A stretch of 46,780 nucleotides of DNA from an uncultured Oscillospiraceae bacterium (lineage in GTDB: Bacteria; Bacillota; Clostridia; Oscillospirales; Oscillospiraceae), in contig CAJUSG010000003.1 in assembly GCA_910589085.1 (NCBI GenBank), forward strand, positions 53,853-100,632, given 5' to 3'. Shown here piece by piece: positions 1 to 8,409 of this stretch (positions are counted from its first letter, which is position 1; each line of letters begins with the position of its first letter). The notes beneath the pieces were generated by a model. It was not told the DNA's origin, made no database searches, and saw only the letters and a program-made list of their open reading frames with translations. Made by a program: the position numbers and the translations under genes.

Positions 1-990
1 AAGCAGTGGGACCGGGGCCAGCAGGTTATTCTGGAGTACAACCTGGACTACTACGGCCAGCAGCCCCGGATGGAAAAGGTGACCATCCTGTTCATGGAGG
101 AGGACGCCGCCTTTCTGGCCGTCCAGGCGGGCCAGGCCGACCTGGCCTACACCTCCGCTCCCTACGCCGACCAGAGGGTGGACGGCTTCTCCCTGCTATC
201 CGTCCGGACGGTGGACAACCGGGGGGTCAACCTGCCCGTCACCATGAGCTCGCCCACCATGGAGCTTCCGGTCCGCCAGGCCATCAATATGGGGATCGAC
301 CGGCAGAGGATGATCGACAACGTGCTCGACGGCTATGGCACTCCCGCCTACAGCGTGTGCGACGGCCTGCCCTGGTACAGCCCCGTCAACGAGGTGGCGT
401 ACGACCCAGAGGGGGCCAGGGCTCTTCTGGACGAGTGGGACTGGCCGGTCGGGCCGGACGGCATCCGGGTCCGGGGAACGAGTGAGATGGAGCTCAGTCT
501 GACCATCTACTACACGGCCGGGGACTCGGTCCGCCAGGGCCTGGCCGCCGAGCTGGCAAACCAGCTCAAAGAGCTGGGCATTGGGGCGGATATCAAGGGG
601 GTGGGCTGGGACACCGCCTATGACGACGCTCTATTCAACCCCCTGGTCTGGGGCTGGGGAGCCCATACTCCCATGGAGCTGTACAACATCTACCACACCG
701 ACCCGGAGGGGGACACTGCACGCTACTCCCCCTACTCTTGCGAGGAGACGGACAGCCTCCTGGATCAGGCCCTGGCCTGCACCGATCTGGAGGAGTCTTA
801 CTCCCTGTGGCAGGCGGCCCAGGAGGAGATTGCCGGGGATGTGCCCTGGGTATGGCTGGTGAATGTGGACCATCTCTACTGGGTCCGGGACAGCCTTCAG
901 GTGGCGGAGCAGAAGATTCACCCCCACGGCCACGGGTGGTCCGTTATCAACAATGTGGATCAATGGAGTTGGAAATGGGGCATAGGCTGA
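1..990 (+). CDS. ABC transporter substrate-binding protein, peptide/nickel type (C-terminal part)
   Basis: The reading frame is open from the first base and stops at 990, so the signal peptide and first lobe lie upstream of the window. The roughly 329 visible residues look like the C-terminal portion of a family 5 solute-binding protein (SBP_bac_5), with the stretch VRQAINMGIDRQRM typical of that fold. The last residues are rich in His and Trp (KIHPHGHGWSVINN), which could suit a metal or metallophore ligand, but that is inference. It would be a lipid-anchored or cell-surface binding protein delivering ligand to the two permeases that follow directly. An internal ATG at 70 is only a methionine inside the protein. 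Confidence 0.85.
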   Translation, partial: KQWDRGQQVILEYNLDYYGQQPRMEKVTILFMEEDAAFLAVQAGQADLAYTSAPYADQRVDGFSLLSVRTVDNRGVNLPVTMSSPTMELPVRQAINMGIDRQRMIDNVLDGYGTPAYSVCDGLPWYSPVNEVAYDPEGARALLDEWDWPVGPDGIRVRGTSEMELSLTIYYTAGDSVRQGLAAELANQLKELGIGADIKGVGWDTAYDDALFNPLVWGWGAHTPMELYNIYHTDPEGDTARYSPYSCEETDSLLDQALACTDLEESYSLWQAAQEEIAGDVPWVWLVNVDHLYWVRDSLQVAEQKIHPHGHGWSVINNVDQWSWKWGIG

Positions 991-1961
991 GATTTACGGC
1001 GAGAAAGCTGGTACGCATGGCCCTTCTTCTGCTGGGGGTGAGCCTGACCGCCTTTCTGCTTATGGACGCCTCTCCGCTGGACCCGCTGCAGACCAATATC
1101 GGCCAGACGGCTCTGGGGACCATGAGCCCGGAGCAGGTGGCGAAGCTGGAGGAGTACTGGGGGGTAAACACCCCGGCGGCGGAGCGGTATATGGGGTGGC
1201 TGAGGGACGTCCTCCGGGGGGATTTCGGTGCCTCTCTGCTCTACCGCCGGCCGGTGCTGGAGGTGATTGGCCAGCGGCTCTCCAACTCCCTCTGGCTGCT
1301 GGTCTCTGCCTGGCTGCTGTCCGGCGGGCTGGGCCTTGGGCTGGGGCTGGCCGCCGGGGCCAGGCGGGGGCGGTGGCCCGATAGATGTATCCGGGGCTTC
1401 TGCCTGGTTCTCTCCAGCACCCCCTCGTTTTGGCTGGCGCTGCTGCTGCTCATGGTCTTTTCTGTGCGGCTGGGGGTGCTGCCCATCGGAATGTCCATCC
1501 CTATCGGCGCGGCGGCGGACAGCGTCACGCTGGCCCAGCGGCTGCGACACTCGGTTCTGCCGGCGGTTACCCTGTCCGTCACCGGTGCCGCCGGGATCGC
1601 CCTCCACACGCGGGAGAAGGTGATAGACGTGCTGAACAGCGACTATATCCTCTTTGCCCGGGCCCGGGGGGAGGAGCACATCCTCCGACGCCATGTACTG
1701 CGCAATGTGGCGCTGCCTGCCATCACCCTGCAGTTTGCCTCCATTGGGGAGATTGTGGGGGGCTCTGTGCTGGTGGAACAGGTTTTTTCCTACCCTGGGC
1801 TGGGCCAGGCGGCGGTGGCCGCCGGGCTGGGGGGAGATATGCCCCTGCTGCTGGGGATTACGGTTATCACAGCTGCGATGGTTTTTGGGGGCAGTCTGAC
1901 CGCTGACCTGCTCTATGGTGCGGTGGACCCCCGTATCAGAAGGGGGGCGGCCAGAGGGTGA
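975..1961 (+). CDS. ABC transporter permease, DppB/NikB type
   Basis: This is a membrane permease of the dipeptide/oligopeptide/nickel family (BPD_transp_1). Hydrophobic segments are visible near residues 12-32, 95-125, 135-160, 180-200, 245-270 and 285-310. The EAA-type cytoplasmic loop shows the usual arrangement ARARGEEHILRRHVLRNV. The ATG at 975 is preferred because GGAG at 965-968 stands 6 bases upstream; an ATG at 963 has no SD. The start overlaps the end of the binding-protein gene by 16 bases and the stop overlaps the next gene, so translation is probably coupled. It pairs with the following permease to form the channel. Confidence 0.9.
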   Translation: MGHRLRFTARKLVRMALLLLGVSLTAFLLMDASPLDPLQTNIGQTALGTMSPEQVAKLEEYWGVNTPAAERYMGWLRDVLRGDFGASLLYRRPVLEVIGQRLSNSLWLLVSAWLLSGGLGLGLGLAAGARRGRWPDRCIRGFCLVLSSTPSFWLALLLLMVFSVRLGVLPIGMSIPIGAAADSVTLAQRLRHSVLPAVTLSVTGAAGIALHTREKVIDVLNSDYILFARARGEEHILRRHVLRNVALPAITLQFASIGEIVGGSVLVEQVFSYPGLGQAAVAAGLGGDMPLLLGITVITAAMVFGGSLTADLLYGAVDPRIRRGAARG

Positions 1962-2776
1962 GGAACTACAACCGCCGCAGGAGTACCCTGGTTTTGCTGC
2001 TGGCCGCCGGGGCGCTGCTGTGCGCCGTGACACTGGCGGGGGAGCTGCTGGCCGACCGAGCCATGGCCGCCGATTTTACCCGCAAGAATCTTGCCCCCTG
2101 CTGGAGCTGTCCCTTTGGGACTGACTGGATGGGCCGGGACATGCTGGCCCGCACGCTGGCGGGGCTGTCGCTGAGCATCCGGGTGGGCATTCTCACCGCG
2201 GCTGTCAGCGGCGTGATCGCGCTGGGACTGGGGACGGCCGCGGCCCTGTTTGGGGGCTGGGTGGATGGAGTTGTCTCCTGGCTCATCGACCTGGTGATGG
2301 GTGTCCCCCACATTCTGCTTATTATTCTGATCTCGTTGGCCCTGGGAAAGGGCTTTTCGGGGGTGGTGGCCGGGGTGGCCCTGAGCCACTGGACCGCTCT
2401 GGCCCGTCTCCTGCGGGAAGAGGTGCTCCAGCTGCGGCAGGCGCCCTATTTTCAGATGTCCCTGAGGCTGGGTGTGTCAGGAATCTTCCATAGACATCTG
2501 CTGCCGCATTTGCTGCCCCAGCTCCTTACCGGCCTGATATTACAGTTTCCCCACGCGATTCTTCACGAAGCCGGGGTGACATTTCTGGGCTTCGGACTTT
2601 CTCCGGAGCAGCCCGCCATTGGAATTATTTTGGAGGAGAGCCTGAACGGACTGACGACCGGGCGCTGGTGGCTGGCCCTGTTTCCCGGGCTGGCTCTGAT
2701 ACTGACGGCGGTCCTCTTTCATGTAATCGGGGAGCAGCTGCGTCTGCTGCTATTCCCGGCCAGTTCTCAGGAGTAG
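1958..2776 (+). CDS. ABC transporter permease, DppC/NikC type
   Basis: This is the second permease of the importer, 272 residues, starting at a GTG that overlaps the previous stop (GTGA at 1958-1961). The N-terminus has one hydrophobic helix, followed by the segment FGTDWMGRDMLARTL that is characteristic of DppC/OppC proteins. The transmembrane bundle then follows, with an EAA loop near residues 160-200 (LRQAPYFQMSLRLGVSG). It should form a heterodimer with the upstream permease and receive energy from the two ATPases downstream. The substrate is not readable from the sequence; nickel, metallophores or short peptides are all possible. Confidence 0.9.
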   Translation: MRNYNRRRSTLVLLLAAGALLCAVTLAGELLADRAMAADFTRKNLAPCWSCPFGTDWMGRDMLARTLAGLSLSIRVGILTAAVSGVIALGLGTAAALFGGWVDGVVSWLIDLVMGVPHILLIILISLALGKGFSGVVAGVALSHWTALARLLREEVLQLRQAPYFQMSLRLGVSGIFHRHLLPHLLPQLLTGLILQFPHAILHEAGVTFLGFGLSPEQPAIGIILEESLNGLTTGRWWLALFPGLALILTAVLFHVIGEQLRLLLFPASSQE

Positions 2777-2787
2777 AAGGGGAGCAC

Positions 2788-3561
2788 ATGGAACCGATCT
2801 TATCTGTGGAAAATCTTTCAATTTCCTTCTGCCGGTATGGCCGGGGGCTGTCCAGAGTGGAACTGACCGCGATTTGGGGCGCCTCTCTCACCGTGGAGCC
2901 GGGACAGGTGGTGGCGGTGGTGGGGGCCAGCGGCGGTGGAAAAAGCCTGCTGGCCCACGCCCTTTTCCACCTCCTGCCCCGGAACGCCCAGGTGTCCGGA
3001 CGCCTTCTCTATGCCGGCGAACCGCTGACAGCGGACCGGGCCCGGCGGCTCCGGGGACAGGAAATTGTTTTGGTCCCCCAGGGCGTGACCTGGCTGGACC
3101 CCATGATGCGGGTGGGGCCCCAGGTGTGCCGGGGGAGAAGGGACGCTGAGACCCGCAGACGCTGCCGGGAGGCGCTGGCGCGCTACGGTCTGGGCCCCGA
3201 GGTAGAGGAGCTCTACCCCTTTCAGCTGTCCGGCGGGATGGCGCGCCGGGTGCTGATCGCCTCCGCCGTTATGGAAGAGCCCAGGCTTGTTGTGGCCGAC
3301 GAACCCACTCCGGGCCTGGATGTCCGGGCTGCGGGGCGCATTTTGGACCACTTCAGGGAGCTGGCGGACCAGGGGGCAGGGGTGCTGTTCATCACTCACG
3401 ACCTGGAGATGGCCCTCACCATAGCCGATAAGCTGGTGGTCTTTCACGAGGGGCGCACTGTAGAGGAGGCGCCCGCCGCCTGCTTCCGCACCGGCGAGGG
3501 GCTGCTTCACCCCTACAGTCGTGCCCTGTGGCGGGCCATGCCGGAGAACGACTTTTTATAG
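2788..3561 (+). CDS. ABC transporter ATP-binding protein, DppD/OppD-like, short form
   Basis: This is an ATPase subunit of 257 residues. The ATG at 2788 follows an SD-like AGGGGAG at 2778-2784. It has Walker A (GASGGGKS), a Q-loop (VPQG), signature LSGGM, Walker B (LVVADEPT) and the H-loop histidine (FITHD). It is shorter than typical DppD/OppD proteins (about 320-330 residues) because it lacks the long C-terminal oligopeptide-transporter extension. NikD-like proteins share this short length, a mild argument for a nickel or metallophore substrate. It would partner with the next ATPase at the inner face of the membrane. Confidence 0.88.
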   Translation: MEPILSVENLSISFCRYGRGLSRVELTAIWGASLTVEPGQVVAVVGASGGGKSLLAHALFHLLPRNAQVSGRLLYAGEPLTADRARRLRGQEIVLVPQGVTWLDPMMRVGPQVCRGRRDAETRRRCREALARYGLGPEVEELYPFQLSGGMARRVLIASAVMEEPRLVVADEPTPGLDVRAAGRILDHFRELADQGAGVLFITHDLEMALTIADKLVVFHEGRTVEEAPAACFRTGEGLLHPYSRALWRAMPENDFL

Positions 3562-3605
3562 GGGCGGCCCTGGCCGCTCCCGGATACAAGAATGGAGGCC
3601 CTTCC

Positions 3606-4229
3606 ATGACCCTGGAAGCCCAAAATATCACCTTCCGCTACCCACGCCGTGGAGCTGCCCCGGTGCTGGAGGGGGTAAATTTCACCCTAAACTCCGGGGA
3701 GCGGGTGGGCCTGTCCGCGCCCAGCGGCCGGGGCAAGACGACGCTGTGCAGGCTGCTGGCGGGCTGGGAGAGGCCGGACAGCGGTCAGGTGCTGCTGAAC
3801 GGGACGCCGGTTTCTCAGTGGCGGGGCTTCTGTCCGGTACAGCTGCTGTGGCAGCACCCGGAGGAGGCGGCAGACCCCCTCCTCCGGCTGGGGACGACTC
3901 TGCGTGAGGCTGGCCCGATAGACCAGCGGATGATGGAGAAGCTGGGAATCCGGAGCAGCTGGCTGGAGCGGTATCCCATGGAGCTGTCGGGCGGTGAGCT
4001 GCAGAGAATCTGCGTGGCCCGGGCGCTGGGACCAAAGCTGCGCTTTTTGCTGTGTGACGAGGCCTCCGCCATGCTGGACGTGATTACCCAGGCCCAGCTA
4101 TGGCGGTTTCTGCTGGACCAGGCGGAAAAGCGGTCTTTGGGTCTGCTGATCGTCAGCCATGATGCCATGCTGCTGAAGCGGCTGTGTACCCGTATCCTCA
4201 CTTGGGATGAGCTGACAGAGCAAAAATGA
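3606..4229 (+). CDS. ABC transporter ATP-binding protein, DppF/NikE-like, short form
   Basis: This is the second ATPase of the importer, only 207 residues. The ATG at 3606 follows GGAGG (3594-3598) at 7 bases. Walker A is APSGRGKTT, the Q-loop reads LLWQHPEEA, the signature is LSGGELQR, Walker B is FLLCDEAS and the H-loop is IVSHD, so it looks catalytically intact. It is compact compared with DppF (about 320 residues) and lacks the C-terminal extension, as does its partner. It is the last gene of the transporter operon and a strong terminator follows the stop codon within 2 bases. Confidence 0.87.
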   Translation: MTLEAQNITFRYPRRGAAPVLEGVNFTLNSGERVGLSAPSGRGKTTLCRLLAGWERPDSGQVLLNGTPVSQWRGFCPVQLLWQHPEEAADPLLRLGTTLREAGPIDQRMMEKLGIRSSWLERYPMELSGGELQRICVARALGPKLRFLLCDEASAMLDVITQAQLWRFLLDQAEKRSLGLLIVSHDAMLLKRLCTRILTWDELTEQK

Positions 4230-4230
4230 A

Positions 4231-4275
4231 CCCCCTGACAAGGCGGCTTGGCCGTACATGTCAGGGGGCAATTTT
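4231..4275. terminator. Bidirectional terminator between the ABC operon and lexA
   Basis: A perfect 10-bp stem (CCCCCTGACA at 4231-4240, TGTCAGGGGG at 4259-4268) is followed by an AT-rich tract (CAATTTTATT). It starts just after the last ABC gene and lies just beyond the end of lexA, which runs toward it from the other strand. Confidence 0.85.
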
Positions 4276-4294
4276 ATTCGGTGCAGACGGGCGC

Positions 4295-4912
4295 TCAGTA
4301 CCGGCGTACGACGGCGACTACCTTTCCAATGATTTCGGCGTGGGTGCCGTCGATGGGCTCATAGTCCGGATTCTCGGGCAGCAGCCAGATGTGGCCGTCC
4401 CGGCACTGAAGGGTTTTCACGGTAGCCTCGTCCTCAAAGAGCGCCACGACAATCTCGCCGTTGCGGGCCTCTGACTGGCGGTGGACCACAACCAGATCGC
4501 CGGGGAGAATGCCTGCGTTAAGCATAGACTCACCCCGTACTCTCAGGGCGAAGTGCTCGCCGGACAGCCCTTGGGTGTCGAAGGTGAGGTAGTCCTCGAT
4601 ACACTCCTGGGCCAGAATGGGGGAGCCGGCGGCTACATTGCCCAGCACCGGCACCTGGTTGGCGCGGGAGTCCAGCTCCTCGGCCACCGGGCTCTTGGAG
4701 ACGCCGGGCAGAGAGATGGCGCGGGTCTTGCCCTCCGCCTTGACGATTACTCCGGCTTCCTCCAGTCCCTTCATGTGAAAATGGACGGTAGAGGGTGATT
4801 TCAGCCCCACGGCGGCCCCAATTTCACGGACGGAAGGGGGATAGCCGTGTTCGCTGGTGAAGGAGAGAATGAAATCGTAAACCTGCTGTTGTTTTTTTGT
4901 CAGGTTGGCCAT
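4295..4912 (-). CDS. lexA: LexA repressor, SOS response
   Basis: This is a transcriptional repressor that cleaves itself when RecA is activated by DNA damage. Of its 205 residues, the N-terminal winged helix (about 1-65) carries PSVREIGAAVGL and the S24-type peptidase domain follows. The cleavage bond is A95-G96 (VAAGSP), the nucleophile is S129 (GESM) and the general base is K166 (ATVKT). The start at 4912 is chosen because AAGGAG stands upstream and MANLTKKQQ is the usual LexA beginning; an upstream in-frame ATG at 4990 would lie in the promoter. The gene stands alone between terminator and promoter and appears to be autoregulated through an SOS box. Confidence 0.96.
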   Translation of the reverse strand: MANLTKKQQQVYDFILSFTSEHGYPPSVREIGAAVGLKSPSTVHFHMKGLEEAGVIVKAEGKTRAISLPGVSKSPVAEELDSRANQVPVLGNVAAGSPILAQECIEDYLTFDTQGLSGEHFALRVRGESMLNAGILPGDLVVVHRQSEARNGEIVVALFEDEATVKTLQCRDGHIWLLPENPDYEPIDGTHAEIIGKVVAVVRRY

Positions 4913-4961
4913 AAGAAAGGCTCCTTTCGCTGGGCGGACGGCCCAAATCCATTTCGCAGAC

Positions 4962-4990
4962 ATTATAACACAAAAATGCGCCCATGTCAA
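4962..4990 (-). promoter_or_regulatory. lexA promoter, consensus sigma-A
   Basis: On the minus strand the -35 is TTGACA (4985-4990) and the -10 is TATAAT (4962-4967), with a spacer of exactly 17 bp (4968-4984). Both hexamers match the consensus perfectly. The -35 is overlapped by the putative SOS box. Confidence 0.85.
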
Positions 4991-5001
4991 ACTAATGTTC
5001 C
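4988..5001. promoter_or_regulatory. Putative LexA (SOS) box
   Basis: CAAACTAATGTTCC matches the Gram-positive SOS box CGAACRNRYGTTYC at 12 of 14 positions. It covers the -35 end of the lexA promoter, the position expected for autorepression. The match was read by eye and no position-weight score was computed. Confidence 0.7.
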
Positions 5002-5046
5002 AATAATTTGGAAAAAATTTTCACTGTCCGCCGGCGGAGCCGGGAA

Positions 5047-5667
5047 TCAGTCCAGCAGGGTCTGCCAGTGGTCGGCGTAGTAGGCGTCAAAGCACATTTT
5101 TATTTGCTCAAAATTGGTCTTTTCGTCAGCCAGCTCAGGCAGCTCATCCAGGGAGAAATAGCCGCTGTCTAATGTCTCCAGGTTGGGCCGGAAGGAACCA
5201 CCCAGCAGGGAGCACAGGACAAATACCTTGCAGATGCCATAGGCGGAAACCGGTCGATTGTGCTTTTTTCGGTCCTGAAGGGCGATGACCAGATCGGCGG
5301 TGACATCCAGCCCCGCCTCCTCCTTGACCTCCTTGACAGCGTTTTCACCCACCGAAATATCCACATCCACCCAGCCGCCGGGGAGGGACCACCGGCCGTC
5401 GCTCTCCTGCACCAGAAGAATTTTGTCCCCCTGGAAGACGGCGGCCCGGGAGTCCAGCTTAGGGGTCTGGTAGCCGGTTTCATTACAGAACAGGTCCTTC
5501 ACCTTTTTCAGCGGCAGGTCAGTCTGATGGGCGACCATCTGGGCGGCGATATCACGGATGTGCTCATAGCGCTCAAAGTCGAATTTGTCATGGCCATATT
5601 GAAGGCCGGCCTGAGCCAGGGCCTGAAGCTCGACGGCCCACTTTAGCCACAGCTCCATTTGCTCCAT
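5047..5667 (-). CDS. Nudix hydrolase with N-terminal NUDIX_N-like domain
   Basis: This 206-residue protein has a helical N-terminal region (about 1-65) of the type found before Nudix domains in the COG1051 ADP-ribose pyrophosphatase group. The Nudix box spans about 97-119. It begins GGWVDVDIS and ends KEVKEEAGL, so the metal-binding EExG core is present while the first box glutamate is replaced by Ile and the usual Arg by Lys. Variation at the first position is common in this WVDV-type subgroup, so activity is still likely. The substrate is probably a nucleoside diphosphate derivative. It sits 12 bases downstream of the DUF975 gene, likely in one transcript. Confidence 0.85.
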   Translation of the reverse strand: MEQMELWLKWAVELQALAQAGLQYGHDKFDFERYEHIRDIAAQMVAHQTDLPLKKVKDLFCNETGYQTPKLDSRAAVFQGDKILLVQESDGRWSLPGGWVDVDISVGENAVKEVKEEAGLDVTADLVIALQDRKKHNRPVSAYGICKVFVLCSLLGGSFRPNLETLDSGYFSLDELPELADEKTNFEQIKMCFDAYYADHWQTLLD

Positions 5668-5679
5668 AAGGACACCCCC

Positions 5680-6573
5680 TCACAGCAGGGGCATCCCAGG
5701 CAGGGAATTCTCCTGAGATGCGGCCAGCAGCCGTGCGTCGTAGAAGCCGGCCCGGGCTACGGCCCGGTAGGGCAGCAGCCAGAGCGATACCGGAATGGTA
5801 ACCAGCGTACTGAGGATGACCACGGGCGTGGAATAGATCACAGCTGTGCACTGGTCCTCCCAGCCCGCAGCCATGACGGCGTCGACGGCCAGCAGTCCGG
5901 CCTGATTGAGGAAGAAAGTCATAACCGCTGCGGACAGAAGGAAATTGACGGCCTCCCAGCCGAGGAAGGAGAGCTCCAGCTTGAACAGCTCCATTTTCCA
6001 ACCCCGCATCAGGGCGTTGCTGCGGTAGATAGGAGCGCTGGGGCCGTCGTCCGGGCGGTCGGCCAGCAGGTAGGGAGCCAAAGCGTAGCGCAGGGAGATG
6101 ACGACAATGGTGACCAGCAGAGCGATTAAGAAGGCCAGGATGGTCAGTATTCTGAAGCCGGCACTGGAGTTGGTAAGCAGCAGCGAGAACAGAGGGACGG
6201 ACAGAACCATGGCGACCAGAAGATACCAGCCGAAGATCCGGACATAGATTCCCAGATCCATAAGAAGAACGCGACCCGCTACCGAAAAGCCCTGCATCAG
6301 GGAGTTGACCCCCGGGTCCAGCTGCCGGTAGGTCCAGAGTGCCCACAGACACATGCCAAAGCTGACCACAGCCCGGTACAGCATCAGCAGCAGCTGAAAA
6401 AATATTTGGATGGTATTTATGTCCGTGCCGCCCGGCAGGGGGATGAGGCTGATGAGCCAGGACACACCGGTAGTCATTGCCAGAAAGGTCAGGGCCACCA
6501 TCCAAAACTTGGGGTCGGTGAGGGCCATGCGCTCTCGGGCCTGGCGCTTGAGCTCCTTGCGGTCGATTTCCAT
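5680..6573 (-). CDS. DUF975 family integral membrane protein
   Basis: This is a 297-residue polytopic membrane protein with about six hydrophobic segments (near residues 25-45, 58-80, 100-125, 140-165, 205-225 and 245-275). The segment RYALAPYLLADRP and the later MRGWKMELFKLELSFLGW are hallmark stretches of DUF975 (COG5523) in Firmicutes. The function of the family is unknown. The N-terminus MEIDRKELKRQARE is charged and cytoplasmic. GGAGA lies 7 bases before the start at 6573. It precedes the Nudix gene by 12 bases on the same strand. Confidence 0.82.
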   Translation of the reverse strand: MEIDRKELKRQARERMALTDPKFWMVALTFLAMTTGVSWLISLIPLPGGTDINTIQIFFQLLLMLYRAVVSFGMCLWALWTYRQLDPGVNSLMQGFSVAGRVLLMDLGIYVRIFGWYLLVAMVLSVPLFSLLLTNSSAGFRILTILAFLIALLVTIVVISLRYALAPYLLADRPDDGPSAPIYRSNALMRGWKMELFKLELSFLGWEAVNFLLSAAVMTFFLNQAGLLAVDAVMAAGWEDQCTAVIYSTPVVILSTLVTIPVSLWLLPYRAVARAGFYDARLLAASQENSLPGMPLL

Positions 6574-6599
6574 GAAAATGTCTCCGATCTTGGTTAGGG

Positions 6600-6671
6600 T
6601 GTAGGGGCGGATATTACCCGCCCGCCGGTCCTGCCGTGCATCACATGGGGCGGATGAAATCCGCCCCTACA
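6600..6671. repeat. Dispersed palindromic repeat, GTAGGGGCGG family, copy 1
   Basis: Two arms form a perfect 13-bp inverted repeat, TGTAGGGGCGGAT at 6600-6612 and ATCCGCCCCTACA at 6659-6671. Each arm has its own small inner dyad (GGGCGG / CCGCCC). Related copies lie at 24351-24415 and 38891-38914. It occupies the gap between the converging-side end of the beta-CASP gene (6707) and the start of the DUF975 gene. Confidence 0.8.
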
Positions 6672-6706
6672 GACGTGTTTTGCGGCAGGTAAAAGAATTG
6701 CGCCTG

Positions 6707-8302
6707 TTACTCCCACTTCTCCATAATCTGCCTGATCTGGTCGGCCAGCTTTGCCAGGTCCTTGTTGGAGCGGCCCCGGCTGCGGCTGACCAGGTCGGCC
6801 AGGTCGTGGGACACGTTCTGCAGCCGCAGATAGGCCGCGGAGGGGGCGGCGGCGGTGCCGGCGGTCCGTTTGGTCTCCAGCGCCACGCCCTTGGCCAGCA
6901 TACAGTTGGTCATCAGGTCGTAGACCTCCTCGTAGAGAGGGGCGTGGGCGGGGATGCCCCGCTGGTTCAGGTCGTTGGCGAAGAGCTCGGTGACCTCCTG
7001 GTCCCCGTGGACTACAAAGACCTGCTGGGGCCGGGGGGAGAAGTGCTCCACCCACTCCAGAAGGTGGTCCCGGTCGGCGTGGGAGGACAGGCCCTTGAAG
7101 TTGACGATCTTGGCCCGGACGGCGATATCCTCGCCAAAGAGCTTGACCGATTTGGCCCCCTCCAGCAGCCGCCGGCCCAGGGTGCCCTCCCCCTGATAGC
7201 CCACAAAGACCACGGCGGATTCGGGGCGCCAGAGGTTGTGCTTCAGATGGTGGCGGATGCGGCCAGCGTCGCACATGCCGGAGGCGGAGATGATAATTTT
7301 GGGGGTCTTGTCGTCGTTGAGGGCCCGGGACTCCTCGGTGCTTTGGGTGAGGGTGAGGCCGGGGAAGGTAAAGAGGTTTTCGCCCCCCTGAATGACGGCG
7401 ATGGCCTCGTCGTCCAGATAGCCCTTCAGGTTGCCGGAGTAGATCTTGGTGGCCTCGGAGGCCAGGGGGGAGTCCACATATACCTTGAAGCTGGGCAGGG
7501 ACTGAACCAGCCCGTCCCGCTTAATCTCCCGCAGGTAGTAGAGCAGTTCCTGAGTTCTCCCTACCGCGAAGGAGGGAATGATGATATTGCCGCCTTTGGA
7601 GAAGATCTCGTCGATGAGGTTTGCCAGAGCCCCGGCGTAGCTCTCCGGGGGTTCGTGATTCCGGTCGCCGTAAGTGGACTCCATGACCACATAGTCGGCC
7701 TCGTCCACCAGGGACGGGTCGCGGATGATGGGCTGGTCCTGGTTGCCCAGGTCGCCGGAGAATACGATTTTTTTGGTGACGCCGTTCTCTGTGGCCCAGA
7801 TTTCCACCGTGGAGGAGCCCAGAAGATGACCGGCGTCGTTAAAGCGGACCTGAACGCCCTCACACAGATCAAAGAGCCAGCCATACTCCACCGTCTCCAG
7901 CATGTGGATGGCCTCCTCGGCGTCCATCAGGGTGTATAGAGGCTCCACCGGAGGCAGACCGGCCCGTTTGCCCTTCTGGTTGTGCCAGTTGGCGTCGCCC
8001 TCCTGGATGTGGGCGGAGTCCCGGAGCATGACGGACAGCAGCTGAGCGGTCAGGCCGGTTGTGAGGATGCGGCCGTTAAAGCCCTCCTTCACCAGCAGGG
8101 GCAGACGGCCGGAGTGGTCGATGTGGGCGTGGGTGACCAGCACATAATCTATGTAATTGGGGGCGAAGTCCAGGGTATTGCCGTCTTGTTCGTCCTTGCC
8201 CTGCTGCAGGCCGCAGTCGATGAGAATTTTTTTGCCGTTGACCTCCAGGCAGTGACAGCTGCCGGTGACCGCGTGGGCCGCGCCGAAAAATGTCAGTTTC
8301 AT
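6707..8302 (-). CDS. Metallo-beta-lactamase/beta-CASP family ribonuclease-like protein
   Basis: This 531-residue enzyme is of the CPSF/YtgP-like class (COG1236), predicted to process RNA in the cytoplasm with two zinc ions. The metal motif H58-x-H60-x-D62-H63 is in THAHIDH, further ligands are in DAGHLLGS and SGDLG, and the C-terminal RMMBL motif is visible in the stretch NFKGLSSHADRDHLLEW. Archaeal and eukaryotic relatives cut RNA 3' ends; the bacterial role is poorly defined. The start at 8302 follows AAGGAGG on the minus strand and gives the canonical opening MKLTFFGAAHAVTGS. The extra C-terminal tail (about 455-531) is Ala- and Arg-rich with no clear domain. Confidence 0.88.
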   Translation of the reverse strand: MKLTFFGAAHAVTGSCHCLEVNGKKILIDCGLQQGKDEQDGNTLDFAPNYIDYVLVTHAHIDHSGRLPLLVKEGFNGRILTTGLTAQLLSVMLRDSAHIQEGDANWHNQKGKRAGLPPVEPLYTLMDAEEAIHMLETVEYGWLFDLCEGVQVRFNDAGHLLGSSTVEIWATENGVTKKIVFSGDLGNQDQPIIRDPSLVDEADYVVMESTYGDRNHEPPESYAGALANLIDEIFSKGGNIIIPSFAVGRTQELLYYLREIKRDGLVQSLPSFKVYVDSPLASEATKIYSGNLKGYLDDEAIAVIQGGENLFTFPGLTLTQSTEESRALNDDKTPKIIISASGMCDAGRIRHHLKHNLWRPESAVVFVGYQGEGTLGRRLLEGAKSVKLFGEDIAVRAKIVNFKGLSSHADRDHLLEWVEHFSPRPQQVFVVHGDQEVTELFANDLNQRGIPAHAPLYEEVYDLMTNCMLAKGVALETKRTAGTAAAPSAAYLRLQNVSHDLADLVSRSRGRSNKDLAKLADQIRQIMEKWE

Positions 8303-8409
8303 GGAATAGCCTCCTTTATATATGGTGGAAGGGTTGTCTCTATTGTACACCATTCTCCGAAAAAAAGCTACACCAATTTGTGAATAATGTGTAAACCCCA
8401 GGAATTATG

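Noticed and set aside
960..2033. Long minus-strand frame of 357 codons opposite the ABC permeases
   Set aside because: It is a shadow in GC-rich DNA, rich in Gln, Arg, Pro and Gly, has no family resemblance and lies opposite two clear permease genes.
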